Shown one piece after another: positions 46,516 to 59,602 of a stretch of DNA of 64,000 bases. The translations under genes were made by a program, and so were the position numbers. Positions within the stretch are counted from its first letter, which is position 1. The number at the start of each line of letters is the position of its first letter. Below the pieces are notes generated by a model, which saw only the letters and a program-made list of their open reading frames with translations, made no database searches and was not told the origin of the DNA. The DNA comes from Epiperipatus broadwayi (lineage: Eukaryota > Onychophora > Udeonychophora > Euonychophora > Peripatidae). Location of the stretch: the NCBI GenBank assembly GCA_028023455.1, contig JAQFVV010012497.1, positions 3,348,001 to 3,412,000 of the forward strand, in the 5' to 3' direction.

Positions 46516-46826
46516 AACCGATAATGGGTGAAATATAGTATACTGTAATTAATGGTTTACTCATATTTCAAATATATGTTGTCAACATTTGAAAGTGGGA
46601 GGGAACAAATGAATAAAAAAGATGGAAAGCTACAAGTTGGAAATTATCTTTATTTTTTATAAAGAATATTATAGATATATTTAAACTTAGATTAAATTTA
46701 AAGTCTATATTTGAAGTTAATTTAAATGTAATAATTTCTATCTAATCAATACTGGATTGATAATCATTTATGTATTTAGTGAAAAGTGATTTAAATAAAT
46801 AGTAATTGAAATATCATTTTTTTAAG

Positions 46827-47019
46827 GTACTGGTACAAATGCTTGTTATATGGAAAAATTAGAAAATGTAGAATTATGGGATGGTGATGTAAAGCCACCT
46901 CATCAAGTTATTATAAACACTGAATGGGGGGCATTTGGTGATGATGGATGTATTGAATTTGTACGTACAGTATATGATCGTGAAATTGATGAGTATTCTG
47001 TAAATCCTGGAAAACAAAT
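46827..47019 (+). CDS. HK: hexokinase, internal exon ([10 protein letters not shown] / NTEWGAFGD)
   Basis: The 193-nt exon completes the split glycine and encodes [20 protein letters not shown], then [39 protein letters not shown] and [14 protein letters not shown] is the phosphate-binding loop. The Glu of NTEWGAFGD is a glucose ligand in hexokinases. The acceptor is TTTTTTAAG|GTACT and the donor CAAAT|GTAAGT (phase 2). There is no disruption. The FVRT.YDR.ID wording favours an arthropod-type enzyme, judged from memory of the family. Confidence 0.96.
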
Positions 47020-47138
47020 GTAAGTTAAATTATATTGTTTATTTTTATTTCTAATGATTATATTTGACAGTTATACAATATTATTTTTTAACTTTATTGT
47101 AGAGAAAAATTTATATATGTATGTTTTTGTTCATTCAG

Positions 47139-47294
47139 CTATGAAAAAATTATTTCTGGCATGTACTTAGGAGAATTAGCTCGACTTGTTTTACTTAAAT
47201 TAACACAAGTGGGTCTTCTCTTCGGTGGTGAAGTTTGTGAAAATTTAGAAACTCGAGGGGCTTTCTACACAAAATATATTTCTGAAATTGAAGC
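47139..47294 (+). CDS. HK: hexokinase, internal exon (ISGMYLGELARL)
   Basis: After a 119-bp intron, the exon completes an Ile codon (AT|C) and encodes YEKIISGMYLGELARLVLLK, LTQVGLLFGGEVCENLETRG and AFYTKYISEIEA. YEKxISGMYLGExxR is a strongly conserved large-domain helix of hexokinases. The acceptor is TTCATTCAG|CTATG and the donor GAAGC|GTAAGT (phase 2). The protein would need roughly 100-130 more residues, including a second ATP-site segment. No such exon was found in the remaining 16.7 kb, so either the next intron is longer than that or the exon escaped notice. Confidence 0.96.
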
Positions 47295-49439
47295 GTAAGT
47301 ATATTTGATTTATTTAAGTAAATTATTTGAATTTTTTTTTTATTGTTTACAAGATTAAAAATAATAGCTTATTAGAAATTGTTATATTATTTATGATAGT
47401 ATTTATCAAATATAGATTTAATTACTTGACCAAGTCTAAGAATTTCAAACCTATGTCATCAACATTCGTAACACAAGCATTAAAATTTTTACATTTAGAT
47501 ATACACCCATAATTTAAAAAAATCCATAGCAAGTTGTGTATATACACAATAATTGATGTTTAGATAAACATAGCAACAGGGGATAAATAAGGAAGGAAAA
47601 CTATTATAAAATCTTATCACCTGACATGTATTAGCCTGATGATTGTTTCCTTTACTGTTTTTATAATTAATGCTAAAGGGCTTTTCTTCTCCTTTTATAT
47701 ATATAATTTTCATTTTATTTAAAATTTTAGAACTCATTTATTTGTTTTTGCTTTAATGAATTTATTAAAAAAAATTTAATGGATGTCTGATTAACTTGTG
47801 CATTTTTAGTTTTATTAATTAAAGAATTTGCTTTTAGACTAAGTAATATTACCAATAATTCATGTTTATTTAATTAAGCAGCATTAAATCTATTTAAATT
47901 TTTATTACTGTAACAACTAAGATATATAAATTAATTAGATCTTGGTAGATGATCAGCTAAGAATTTTCTATATTTTTTTTTCATACTGATTAATAAGAAA
48001 CACTTCCTATCCAAAATTATAATGGTTTTATTTATTTAGTGCATATTTTTTATTTAAACAGTTTAATTATTAAAAAAATAAACATCAGTCTTTAGAGATT
48101 TTGATCATGAGATCAAAGATCATGAGTCATAGATTTGAGAGTCATTAACTCTCATAGTTTGTGTTAATTCACATCTATATTGATCAAAGATTGTTCAATT
48201 TTATTTAGGAAGTAGATAAGTGCAATAATTCATAGATTGTTCTGAATCTTACAGTAATGACTAGAAAGATCAAATCCAATTCTTGATTTTTGATTGAACA
48301 TTTAGAAAAGGGATCTTCATTTAAGATGAGTCTTTATGTGGTGTAATTATATCTTGAGTTTTTCACATCTGATCTATATAACAACTTTTATACATTTTCT
48401 GTTCACTTATGCTAATCAAATAATTTAATTCCAAAGCAAAAAATACAGCATTAATATTTTAAAAAAATTTATTTTAATATTTGTGAAATAAAATATATAC
48501 TGTTATCATTATATATTTACCTAATTCTCTTTTTATATGATAGATTGGTTTCTGAAAATTACATGTAAAAGAAAATCATGTAAAAAAAAAAAATATTGTA
48601 TATTGAAACGGAATGTTTGCCATGTCATATTCGTTTCACCAGGAATTGATTCTGGGTCTCATGCAGGTCTTTATATCCAAGTTCAAACCTTAAAAGTGCC
48701 CCAATAAATGTCTATTGAGGTGTCTGTATAATTGCATATGTATATATTAGCATCAGATATTTAGGTATTGTATATAGATTGAAGTAATAGCTTTGTAAAT
48801 TTAATTTATAATTAACTCAAAAAAATGTTAAAATCGCATATATGTGGGTGAATCGTACATATCATCGTGATATATATATATGATGTATTTTGTGATTTGC
48901 TATAGTTTGAAAATTGATATCTAAAATAGTTTGTAAAAGAGATCACGCAATTCAAATCTGGTTGGAGATAGCATGTTAATTGACGTTTTTAAAAATGTAT
49001 TAAAACAAATAGTTATTTGTTAAAACATATTCCATCTCAAAAATAAACACTTAATCAACTTTGTAAATTATTTTACTAAAATCATATGTTTTAGAAGAAA
49101 AATATGCTTTTCAAATTCAAAATGTAAAAGAATGTGTTTTAACAAAATTATTTTAAAATGTATAAATAGATTGAATAGTAAGATAAAGGAGGAATTGTCA
49201 TAATACATCTTTCTAAAACCTTATGAAAATAAAGAATAGATTCTTGTTAACATCCTGCTGAAAATTACACAAAAGACAGGGGTTATTTTATTTCTAAAAT
49301 TATATGGCATGACGTATTAATGACTTATTTTGTTGTAAGGCAATGTATATATAGCTCACTTTTTCTATGTAAAAAAAAACTACTTCTAAATTTTGTAAAT
49401 ACTGTTTAACAAAATCTATGCAAGTTTGATCTGTAAAAT
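47295..49439. other. sequence downstream of the last visible hexokinase exon
   Basis: AT-rich, probably intron. A short CA/GATCATGAGAT-type direct repeat lies near 48103-48130. A patch at 48620-48720 with GAATTGATTCTGGGTCTCAT recalls repeat-derived sequence but could not be classified. No coding exon recognised. Confidence 0.4.
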
Positions 49440-51720
49440 GTCTGAGTAGGAGAGGCTGGAATTGCTATTCTCCAAGCCTGGGAATGGTGCATGCTGAAAA
49501 CATCAAGCTGCTATAATGACGGAAGAATTTCCATAAAGAACCTGCTATGCTGATGTCAACCATATAGACAAATATGCTGCCTATCCTATGGAGAATGATT
49601 GCTACTCTACCCATAGTCAAGAATTGATGAAACCAACTGATGTGCTTCCACAGATTAATCAAAGGTAAAATTCATATTATCACCATAAAGAGCTCTGAAA
49701 TGAAATTTAGGGGATCTAAGTCTAGAGCTGTAGCTATTTTCTAAGCCCTATTGAATGTTCAAATTAAATTTTCATCTCTGTAAAATCTTTAATTTTGTTT
49801 AAACTCTGAAATTGTGGACTTGTTATTGTTCTATTAAACTGTAAGTATTCTCTACTTTCGTGCTAGCGGTGATATCTATTACTATCTTTATAAGTTTCTA
49901 GTTATTAAAATTTCTTACTTATTCATGTTATAATGTGCCAAATGTCATTCGAAATGGCGAGCATGTTAAATATCTTAAATTTAGGGGGAAGATATTATTG
50001 GATTTAATAATTATAGGATAATGTTTAGTTATTCAAACCCTACTCACTATTGTAAAATTATATTGCTTAGTTATAATCTTTAATTACCCTGAAATTGCTA
50101 TAATGATTTATATTGTTATATGATTAGAAGCTCAATTCATCCCATAATAAGTAATTATTCTGGTTCTAGGCAAACTATTATTGTAAAATATAATCTATGA
50201 AGATTACTTTAACAAATAAATGTAATTCTAACCGTAGAGATATAGTATAACATGTATTTTATGATTAGAAATTAACCTTAATATCCCATGAAATGCATGT
50301 AGTCATTACTAAATAATGACTAACGAAGTTTGTCAAACTATTTGTTGGTCCGGACTTAGTATCTTATTAAATCAGCCCCTTTCACTATTGCATTAGCTTT
50401 CCAATGCTTGTTTTGGAGATTGGCTTGTGTTGACAGTGTAGATATTTGCTAATTAGTTTAAATGCAAATGTAATTAATTATCTTTGATTCATTATATTGT
50501 TTCGGTGTTGCTGATGTGGGCTTGATAATATGTATATAGATATATTCCTAGCTTGCTTTTCTCTATGGGTAAATGGCAAAGACTAATCCAATTATGTTGG
50601 CTGCCCACATTACAGTGGACAGGAGTCATGCCTAGGAGCCGAATTGTTTGGGTATCAGCATCAAATAAGTTACTGGTATAAGGGCCCAGTACGTTTGAGT
50701 AGCCTATCTGACTTTCGAACTTCCATGTAATTATTTTATTAGCAAGCTTCTTGGTTCCAAACCAACCACCCATCTTATCTGTGGATGTAAGTTCTCATCA
50801 GCCTTGCCAAACCTCTAACAAATTTAGTTTAATTTGCAGATGGCAAATCATATGTAATGCTAACTAAATAATCATTCCATCCTTTGTATGATAATTATTC
50901 ATGAATTTACCCGAGAACATCAGGAGCTCTGGTGGAACAAATCATGATTTGCATATCTTTTAGAATTGGTAATTATATTCAAATATTAATTGCTTGTCTT
51001 AGATAGTTAGGCAATATTAACTCTATTATACGTAATATATGTCTTCGGTTATTACAAATAAATCTTATTCTGTTGCCAAACCACAGTAGAGAAGTTGAAT
51101 GCCATTTGGCACATCACGTTGTTGTTGATATCAATTGGTCATCAAGCATGAAGGTTATTAGGTTTACATGAATTTAAATTCTCGATACTGTATGTAATAG
51201 TTGATCAAACTTGTGTAATTGTATATTGCATGATAGTGTTAATCTAACAATATTTTAATTATCAGCTTAATGTAAACTGCATTATCTTATGTTAACCATT
51301 ATCAATTATAATAAATGTGTTTAAATTCATCTTATGACCATTATCTTTCTTACCATACTCCAATTCAATTTAACCCATTAGATAATATGAAAATTATATG
51401 AGATACTAAGACCTTTATTTTACCAATTTATTTATTAAAATTATTTTATCATTCATTTCTTAAGTCCATTAATGATCTGTATAGTGTAGTTAACTTTAAT
51501 GGAATCTCATGCTTCTCCCTGTTCATCGGGACCCAGGTTAAATAGAACTTTAATGTATCATAGGAAGCGTTGTTCATAGGATTTAAGCACAGACATAGAG
51601 GTTGGAATTTGATCCAACATGGGACTGTGTCTCATCTTGATCAGATTTGGCTTGGACTCTTAAGTTTTGTTGAGTGAATACATTACAATATATGGAAAAT
51701 AAGGAGATTGGTTCCACACC
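49440..51720. other. compositionally distinct 2.3-kb block, unknown
   Basis: This stretch has clearly more G+C and hardly any homopolymer runs compared with both sides. It contains two minus-strand ORFs (49465-49662; 50492-50773, the latter starting MGGWFGTKKLANKIITWKFE), neither of which I recognise. Its edges are soft and no terminal repeats were found. It could be a young retroelement remnant such as a long LTR or UTR, a Helitron-type insertion, or an exon-bearing segment of another gene. Confidence 0.45.
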
Positions 51721-53570
51721 TAAGAAATCAATGAAAATAATTAAATAAACCATATGAAAAATTTCCTTGAATGTTATATTTTTTCTCTGCTATCAAATTT
51801 TACTTCATACACATTGAACATAAATAAAAAATAAGTTATAGGAACATAAATTCCATTTGAAAAATAAAAAAAGTTGAAATAATAAGACTTACGATGAAAT
51901 ACTTAATGGTTTCTCTACACAAACCATAAAAACTTTAAAGTTCAAAGTGTATTGTTACTTCTTAAATAAAATAAAAAAAGGAATTGAAATAAAGATTATT
52001 AATGTAATATATTGGAATTTATTTTGTTTCATTTAATTTATTAATTTTTTTTAAATTTAATAACTAACATGAAAAGAGAAATTATAAACCGTGAGAACTA
52101 TACATTTATCAAAAATATGGGCATTCTTGCTTGCCCATAAAACAGAAAAGTACCCAAGATTTTATTTGCTGTCACTTTCTGACAATAAACACATATGTTT
52201 GCACATGATTAGAATATTGCTATCACTAAAACTTGCAATGTATAACTGCCGTCTATTGATTTTTGACAAAATTAATAAATATAAATTTAAACAAATTAAT
52301 CAATTAAATTTAAACAAAATTAAATTTCTTTAACATCAACACCAACAAGGAATTATTTTTTAAATCCAAATATCAAAATGCAACAAAGAATGAATACCAA
52401 GAAGGTACTTCTCTTTCAAACCAAAATGTCAAAAACTTTACAATGCAGACAAACAAATTTTCCCATTTGCAGGAATGTTGACGAAAAAGGTAATAATGGG
52501 AAATAAAAAGATGAAACTCTTTTTTTTAGTTTTGTGATACAATTGTGATGAACTTGACCTCAAACAAATCTGTAAATAAAACATCAAATTAAAAACATTT
52601 AGAATTAAACAAAAATGTTTAATAACAATTTAAGACAATCTAAGGATTACTTTGAGAATATAAAATGATTTTTTTATTAAGCCTTTTAGACAATAATATT
52701 TGTTTCTTCATTGTAATCATAAATATGTCGCAGCAGGTATAATCCCAAAGTATCATGTTTTTTACCGATCATGTTATTTTAAAACAATTTGTGTAGAAAG
52801 AAATTTTTTTTTTTTTTAAACTTGTGTTATTATTTCAAAATCGTGCAAAAAAAAATTGTGTAAAAAGAGAATTAGATGTATATGTAAAGTTTAATAAAAT
52901 TTTTAGTTATAGATGACTGTCCTTTTAAGAAGGAAAAACATTTTTTATTGTTTTGCAATGTACACTATAACTATTACTAAATAAACAAACTTTTATATAT
53001 TTTTTTTCTCATTCCTAAAATTCCATTAAAAAATATTGTTTGTCTTTAGACCTTTTTCTTCAAAATACAATTGCCTTTATTCTTTTAAAACTATAGGATT
53101 TTGTCTACATTTCTATCCATCCAATGGTAATTTTACTTTCTATGCAAATTATATATTACTTTAGCAGTAATTTTTATTATTATTATTCTTTCTACCAAAA
53201 CATAATATTTCTTTTAGGCAAATGTTTGACTTGGAAATGTTTTGTAAAATAAATCAATATTGTTAATTCTTGTGTTAAGTTAATTTGATTTTAATGAGGA
53301 GGATTGTTTTATATAAGCTTGCAAATATTTTTCATATTAAAGAATATTTCACAATAAAGAATTTAATTTAAAGTAAACTATTTTCATATCTGTTTCAATA
53401 GGGATTGAAATCTCAAGAAAAATGTTATTTTATTTTAATTTTATTTGTATTAATGAGATTTAATCTAGATATTTACTTCTAGTCATAATGATACATTTAA
53501 TTCCATTTGATTTTTTTTAAAAAAATGTATATGTATGCACATATGCAGTATATGGAGTTTAGTTGGTACT
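51721..53570. other. AT-rich stretch: nothing recognised
   Basis: Simple AT-rich sequence with A-rich and T-rich runs (52800, 52850, 53515). The ORF at 52091-52333 is lysine/leucine-rich with no known motif. Confidence 0.4.
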
Positions 53571-54992
53571 TATGTATTAGACCTACTATGTCTTTTCACA
53601 TCCGTTTTGTTATCCCAAAAATTTCTAACTTTGCGATCCTGTTAAATAAACACTGTGATCTCATCAAATAACATGAACACTGGAACAGCTGACAAACTTA
53701 AGTGATAAATTTGTATACTAAAATAATAAAAACACATTACAATATTAAATAAAAACAAGTAATGAGTTTTTGTTTCATCATGGCAATTACACTACTAAAT
53801 AAAAACAGGTAGTTATGAGTTTTTAAAAAATGGCACTTTGTGCCATCAAAACTACTCTCACATAAGGTATTCTGCTGTCCTGGCCAGAAGTTCCCAAATT
53901 TTACTTAAAATTAAAAAATACTAGGTATATTAAATCTGGCATGAAAGTATAAACAGATACAAAGAAGGTGACGCTTTCATTTGCATTCAGGACGATATTA
54001 AAAAAACAAGTGCACCTCATTGATTTTGTTTTAATAAAAACTTAGAAAATTTTTTTTACCCATAAAGTATATAAAACCTGCCAGCTGTACAAAGATGGTA
54101 TTTTCATTTCCATTCTGGACTATATTAAAAAAATTGATCCACCTCATAAATAAGTTGAATAATTTTTTTTTATATATATTTTGATAAAAGTTTACTCATT
54201 TCTTTTTTTTTTTAAACAAATTAAATTTACTTAGATATTTCTCAATCAAAATCCCATGCAGCCTTTATATAAACACATGTTTTAACTCTCCATTTTGTAA
54301 AAATATGATCTAGACGTAAAGTTTTTTTTTATCTGTCCATTTTTTACTTTTTTACCATAGTCAATAGACAGTATTTTTTTTATTTGCTTTATTGTCCATT
54401 TTGTAGGTAATATATTTATTATTTTTGTTGTTACTATCCTTATTTAAGCAATAGATGTAGTATTTTTTATTTTTATTTTGCTTATGTACTATTATTTTTT
54501 GGTAAGTTTGCTTTAATGTTTTGTAATTTCATGCCAGTTAATATACATGGTATTTTTAAATTTTAAGTAAAATTTGGGAATTTCTGGCTGTGTGCAATGG
54601 CAGAATGCTGTATCTTGTGTGGGGGAGGGAAGGATGGTTTTGATAGCACAAAGTGCTGTTTTTATTGAGTATCGTGTTCTGTTATTTTTATTATTTTTGT
54701 GTACAAATTACATTTTTCATATTGTTAAAAATGTACTTTTTCAAATTTAGTCTGGTGCTGTTAGTGTTGTGTATTAGAATTGTTATGCCTTTTAACCTAC
54801 ATATCAGTCTGCCGAGAAGTTTCTAAATCTTAAGAAAATGTCGTGAAATAACTTGTACACATGATCAATTTTAACAAATTTATCACTTAAGTTTGTCAGA
54901 AGTTCCGGTGTACATGTTATTTGATGACATATCAATGTTAGAAAGTTATCAGCAGACTGATATGGATATGAAAATAGCAAGTCTAATATGTA
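53571..54992. mobile_element. composite palindrome with MITE halves at its ends
   Basis: The left arm (53571-53940) and right arm (54525-54992) are inverted. Landmarks are TGACAAACTTAAGTGATAAA, GGCACTTTGTGCCATCAAAA, TCCCAAATTTTACTTAAA and TATTAAATCTGGCATGAAA against their inverse in the right arm. The right end contains a whole MITE (54765-54992) and the left end only a half of it. The centre holds a direct repeat (CATTTGCATTCAGGACGATA near 53980 and CATTTCCATTCTGGACTATA near 54105). No ORF. Confidence 0.75.
54765..54992. mobile_element. MITE, same family as 28728-28968
   Basis: GTATTAGAATTGTTATGCCT ... ATCAGTCTGCCGAGAAGTTT at the left is inverted at the right (AAAGTTATCAGCAGACTGAT ... AGCAAGTCTAATA). 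Matching blocks in the 28.7-kb MITE are GTATTAGACTTACTGTGCCT and TCTGCTGCTAACTTTG. Confidence 0.75.
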
Positions 54993-55586
54993 ATTGCTGC
55001 TTAGTTATATTTATATATGTATTTAAATTCCATTCTTTATTTAAAGATTTTAAAACTATTTATTTGCTGTTGTCTTATTGAATACTTAAATGAATTTTTA
55101 ATATTCAATAGTTTCTATTAATTAGTTAACAAAGTTATTTTTAAAATGTGTAATTTGTCAGCAATATTCATTTGAAACTTAACATATTCAAAATAATGAA
55201 AAACATATGCTAAACAAATAATTTGATTGATATAATAATGACAATAACAATCTTCCTTAGTTAGAAAATTAGGAATTCACTTTATAAAGTTAGTAAAATA
55301 TAATAGTTAGCTGTGAGAGTTGTTTTTTTATTTTTTTAAAAAAAGTATGTTCTAGACTTCTGTTCTATTTGTCACTTTCTTCTCTCATGATTTTTGTTTC
55401 TTTTTTATGTTTTAAAGACATTTATGCTTTATATAAATCTATTATATCAGGTTTTTAAAAAAACTAAAACATAGCTTTGATGATGATAAAGAATCTATGA
55501 CATATTACAGATTAAGAAATGTAGTTTTACATTATTGTCTTATATAGCATTATTTACATATAATAGTTTTTAAAAGTTTATTAAAG
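54993..55586. other. AT-rich stretch: nothing recognised
   Basis: AT-rich sequence with poly-T and poly-A tracts, ending in a poly-G run at 55587-55598 that directly abuts the 3' end of the minus-strand LINE. Confidence 0.4.
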
Positions 55587-55599
55587 GGGGGGGGGGGAA

Positions 55600-58060
55600 T
55601 CTTGAGGTTTTACCATTGTTGCATTCACTTTGAGAGAATGGTTATATCTTATTATGATTTCAGATGTTGTTGCATTAGAGACCAAGTGTCTTCAAACATT
55701 GTGTGGGATGATAGTTTTTTATTTTTTTCCTTAAAGGTTTCCAGTGTATTCCAGAAAGTGTGTGGGGGTTTTATGGGATTGCAGTCATAGATGAATTTGC
55801 ATCTGGTGCACCAAAGAGCATATAACACGAATGTACTAGCATGAATGTTTGCATAAATTCTTTGTTTGAACGTCTGGAATAGAGTATTAATATTGTATTT
55901 GGAGTTGTTAAAAAGTTTTGATATTGCTTTGCATATGTTTTCAAAGCTCTCACATTCAAAGAAAAGATGATGTTGAGTTTCAGAATCTTTATGGCAATGG
56001 CTGCATTGTTCATCAACGTTCTTGTACTATCTTCTGTGTCTATAAAAGTGAAGTATAGGTAGAGATTCTATGTTTATTTTGATAAGAATATCCAAGTATT
56101 TAAGTTTGAGTGACCAGAATTTAATTTTTTTAATCAGTTGTTTGTTGTTAATTTTAAATATTGTTTTCTTTTCATGATTTGAAGTAGGGATTGAATAAGG
56201 CTAAATATTTGCCAATATTTGTATTTTTGGATTGGAATGGAGAAGATTAAAGGTAGGAATTGTGTGAAATGGTACAATGAGATTTTCCCAGAATTTGAAT
56301 AGTGGTGGTGGTTTGTCAGTTGGTATAATTTTTAATGTTTCTATTATATGTGGGAATAATTTGTTACATGAAATAAAGAGGTTTACTGTTTTTTGTATTT
56401 TGAATGTATTGATCACATGTAATCCAAGACCATTGAGATTTAGTAGTTGTTGTAATCAATTGGGTGAGATAGCTGCTGTACAATTTCCCCAAACTATATT
56501 TCTTAATTGAGAATATATTTTTCTAAAAAATTCTTTTGTATATATTATTATTGCTGAAAAATAAGAAATTCTTGTTATAACAGGAAGGTTAAACAGGGAA
56601 GTTTTTGAATAGAGATACTAGTATGACTTAGATAGTGATTTTATTAGGCTTTCATTCTTGTCATAGAGTTTTTGTTATATTAGGCTTCACATTGCTAAAT
56701 TACTTAGATAGAATGGAAAATCAAGAAAAGGAGTTGGATTCCATTTGAAGTGCTGCTTTATGTGTTTTTCCTGTGTTGATTGACCAAGTACATGATTTGT
56801 CCATGTTAAACTCAAGTTTATACTTTGTGGTAAAATTAGCCAGAATTTTTTGTAATTTAGGAATTTTGCTTAATTGTAGATAGAAATATTGGTATATCAT
56901 CCACATATGTGATGACTGAGATGCTGGTATTAACTGCTGGAATAAATATTTCTGGTAATTCTTTCTCATTCTCCAAAAGTAAAGGATTGATGTATGTAAT
57001 AAAAAGAAGAGCACTTACTGGGGAACCTTATGATTTTGAACAATGTGGAATAAAGGCTGGAGTGAATTTTCCATTCAATGTTATGTGTATTTCACGATTT
57101 ATGAGGAGGTTAATTAGTGTGTATAGAATCACTTTAGGTACTATGTATTTTGTTAAGGCATTAATAAGGAGGTCTATTTGAACCAGATCAAATGCAGTCC
57201 TATTTTTTTCTTATGATTGTCTTAAATAAAAAGGCTGCTTGGTTTGTTGAAGCACCCTTCTTTGCAAAATGATGTTTATTTAATGCAGGTAACAGGTATG
57301 GATCTAGTTTCTCTTTTAGTGTAGATTCTAAAATTTTAATTTCTAGTGATGCCATTGATATTGGCCTAAGATTTTGAAATGACAGCATTTTTTCTTGTTT
57401 TTTAATAAATGGTATGAGGGATATTGGATAAATTCCATGTATATGATAGACTTGTTTAGATATGTAATTACCCATGTTTGCAAGATATTTTATTGTGAAG
57501 TGATTTAGATGGTTGAAAATAAAGTGTGGTATGCCATGAATACCTGGATGATTTGAGTCTGAGAAAGAAATTAATTTAGCACTAAGTTCCTCTGGTGTTA
57601 AGAGAGGCATGTTTTCACATTTCCCAAGAAAGTTTGCGGATGGGTTAAATGCTGCCCTGCTTTGCAGTTTGCTTTTGTGATGAATAAACAGGAAATGTAG
57701 CATATTATCTCCTGTATATATTTTATTTTCATTGTATAATGCAGTAGATAATCTGATTTTGAGGTTAGTATCCATCGGATGTAGTTTCTTGACCAAGTGT
57801 GAGGTCTGCTTAGATATATTCTTTTTTTTTTTAATTATTAAATATTAAGTGTTTCATATATGGGTTTATACTAGTTTCTTAAGGTTTTAATTCTTACATT
57901 GTCACAATTGGATGGTGCAAAGTGAATTATTTTTTTATGTAATTCATCCACAAGTGTTAATAATCTTCTTTGGTGGGCATTTATTCTTTGTAATATGATT
58001 GATTGTAAATGACAAAATATTAACGAATGCAATTCAGGTTTGTATGGGATCAAGATCTAA
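55600..58060 (-). pseudogene. L1/Tx1-like LINE, reverse transcriptase to C-terminus
   Basis: From high to low coordinates the minus strand gives an open piece (57200-57796) with NLRPISMASLEIKILESTL, then RTAFDLVQIDLL, LNGKFTPAFIPHC, a stop, GSPVSALLFITYINPLL, YVDDIPIFLS, KYKLEFNMDKSCTWSINTGK, IVWGNCTAAISPNWLQQLLN and finally CQHCHKDSETQHHLFFEC with ~75 further residues ending DTWSLMQQHLKS. That is RT with its catalytic YxDD intact, the thumb region, the LINE C-terminal block and the CCHC-type knuckle. Frameshifts and stops make it inactive. The 3' end abuts a poly-G run (+ strand). SALLFI.YINPLL and the C-terminal layout suggest L1/Tx1-like, not firmly. Confidence 0.85.
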
Positions 58061-59602
58061 TCTGATGAGTTTAAATAATTCAATATATATTTCTGAAAAT
58101 AGGAAATCTGTAGTGTTATTTGGAAGAAGGATTACCACTATGAAATAGTTCTTTGTGATAAGTCAAGATTCATGGAAACTATTATGGTTAAATGATCTGA
58201 GAAGGGTGAGTTTTCAATGAAAGGTTAAGCAAATGATATAACTTGGGGAGTAGAAAACAAGTCTATTAATGATTGTGTTGTGAATATGAATTATTCGATA
58301 AGAAGTTTTCACCACTCATTAGTGGAAAGGACAAACTGTGAATCCATCTAGAGATAAAATTTTCCTAACTCATGTTGAAATCTAATAGTAAGCATGGATA
58401 AGGTGACGTTGCAAAAAAAGAATTTAAAGTCAGAATTATTCTATTTATGATATGTGGGCCTGGAGGAATGTAAACAAAGGCAATATTTAAAATTATTGCT
58501 GAGTGCTATTGAGTTATTATAAAGCAATTGATATTGATTGCGTTACTATATATATATAAACATTTCTTTTTGTAATCAAAATCAGGCTTAACAAGTAAAA
58601 AATAATAAACACTAGATGTTATTTAAATAAATTTATACACATCCAACATTGTGTTTCAATAGAAACCTTAAAACAGTATTATATGTAGAAGCCTATCAAA
58701 TTGAAGCGAACTGATTTTATAAAGATTTGAAAGGACAAGATTTGGCTATAATTAAGCCAGTTCTTGCTGATACTGAGTTAAATGATACTTTTTTAAAACT
58801 TTGTGTGTTGTCTTGCTATAGTAAATCAATATAGCATTAAAAACGCAATAACCATAAAGCTAAAAATGTGTAGTATTTTATTAAATCATACGCTGAGCAC
58901 TTTCTAGAGACACGGCTCTCATATTCATAGCTATTATTGTATAATGGTTGTTAGTTTAATCATATGCAAATATATGCGACTTTTAAGCATTCCATTTCTT
59001 GGATATGGAGTAACATGATTCCTTACGGTTGATGGTGCTGCAATCCATTGCGATATAGCAGGCTTCTTTCACCTTGCGTTTTACATCATTTGCTTCTCGT
59101 CAAACCAAGCTGATTGTCTATGGTTCACATGGATGTCCCGCATTCTTTTGATACTGCATGAAGGTGGAATTATGTGCTGGATCCACTTGTGCCTTGGTAT
59201 ATAAGTATTTGTGCTGGAACAGTCTCTAGTTTCTAATAATACCTTGGTTTCCCCATAATATGAAGATTTGCAATTCTTTTGAAACTTTCAAATATGTATA
59301 CAAATGGTTTTTGGACATTTCTAAACATAAATATTTATGCAAATATATATAAATTTATTATAAAGCATATAAAAAACTTTTGAAAAATATCATGCCATTC
59401 AGAATTGGAGATAAATTTAATGCTATGAAATACATATATCTTTTTTTTTTATTTAATAGCAATAAACTAATTTAATTTTTGTCATATTGTTCAAAGTTAA
59501 GTAATACAACTTTTAACAGCATAAAAAAGAATGTACATTTTTTCCCCAATTCATTAGTCAAAAATTAACTTTCCTTTTTATATCGTTTTTAATTATAATA
59601 AT
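58061..59602. other. possible 5' part of the LINE, then unrecognised sequence
   Basis: From 58061 to about 58480 the composition and purine bias resemble the LINE below it, so it may be its decayed upstream part; no endonuclease motif was recognised. From 58480 on, the sequence is AT-rich, with a slightly GC-richer patch at 58900-59250. No gene found. Confidence 0.35.

Noticed and set aside
48620-48720. tRNA-like or SINE sequence
   Set aside because: A B-box-like GGTTTGAACTT can be seen on the minus strand, but no A box at proper spacing.
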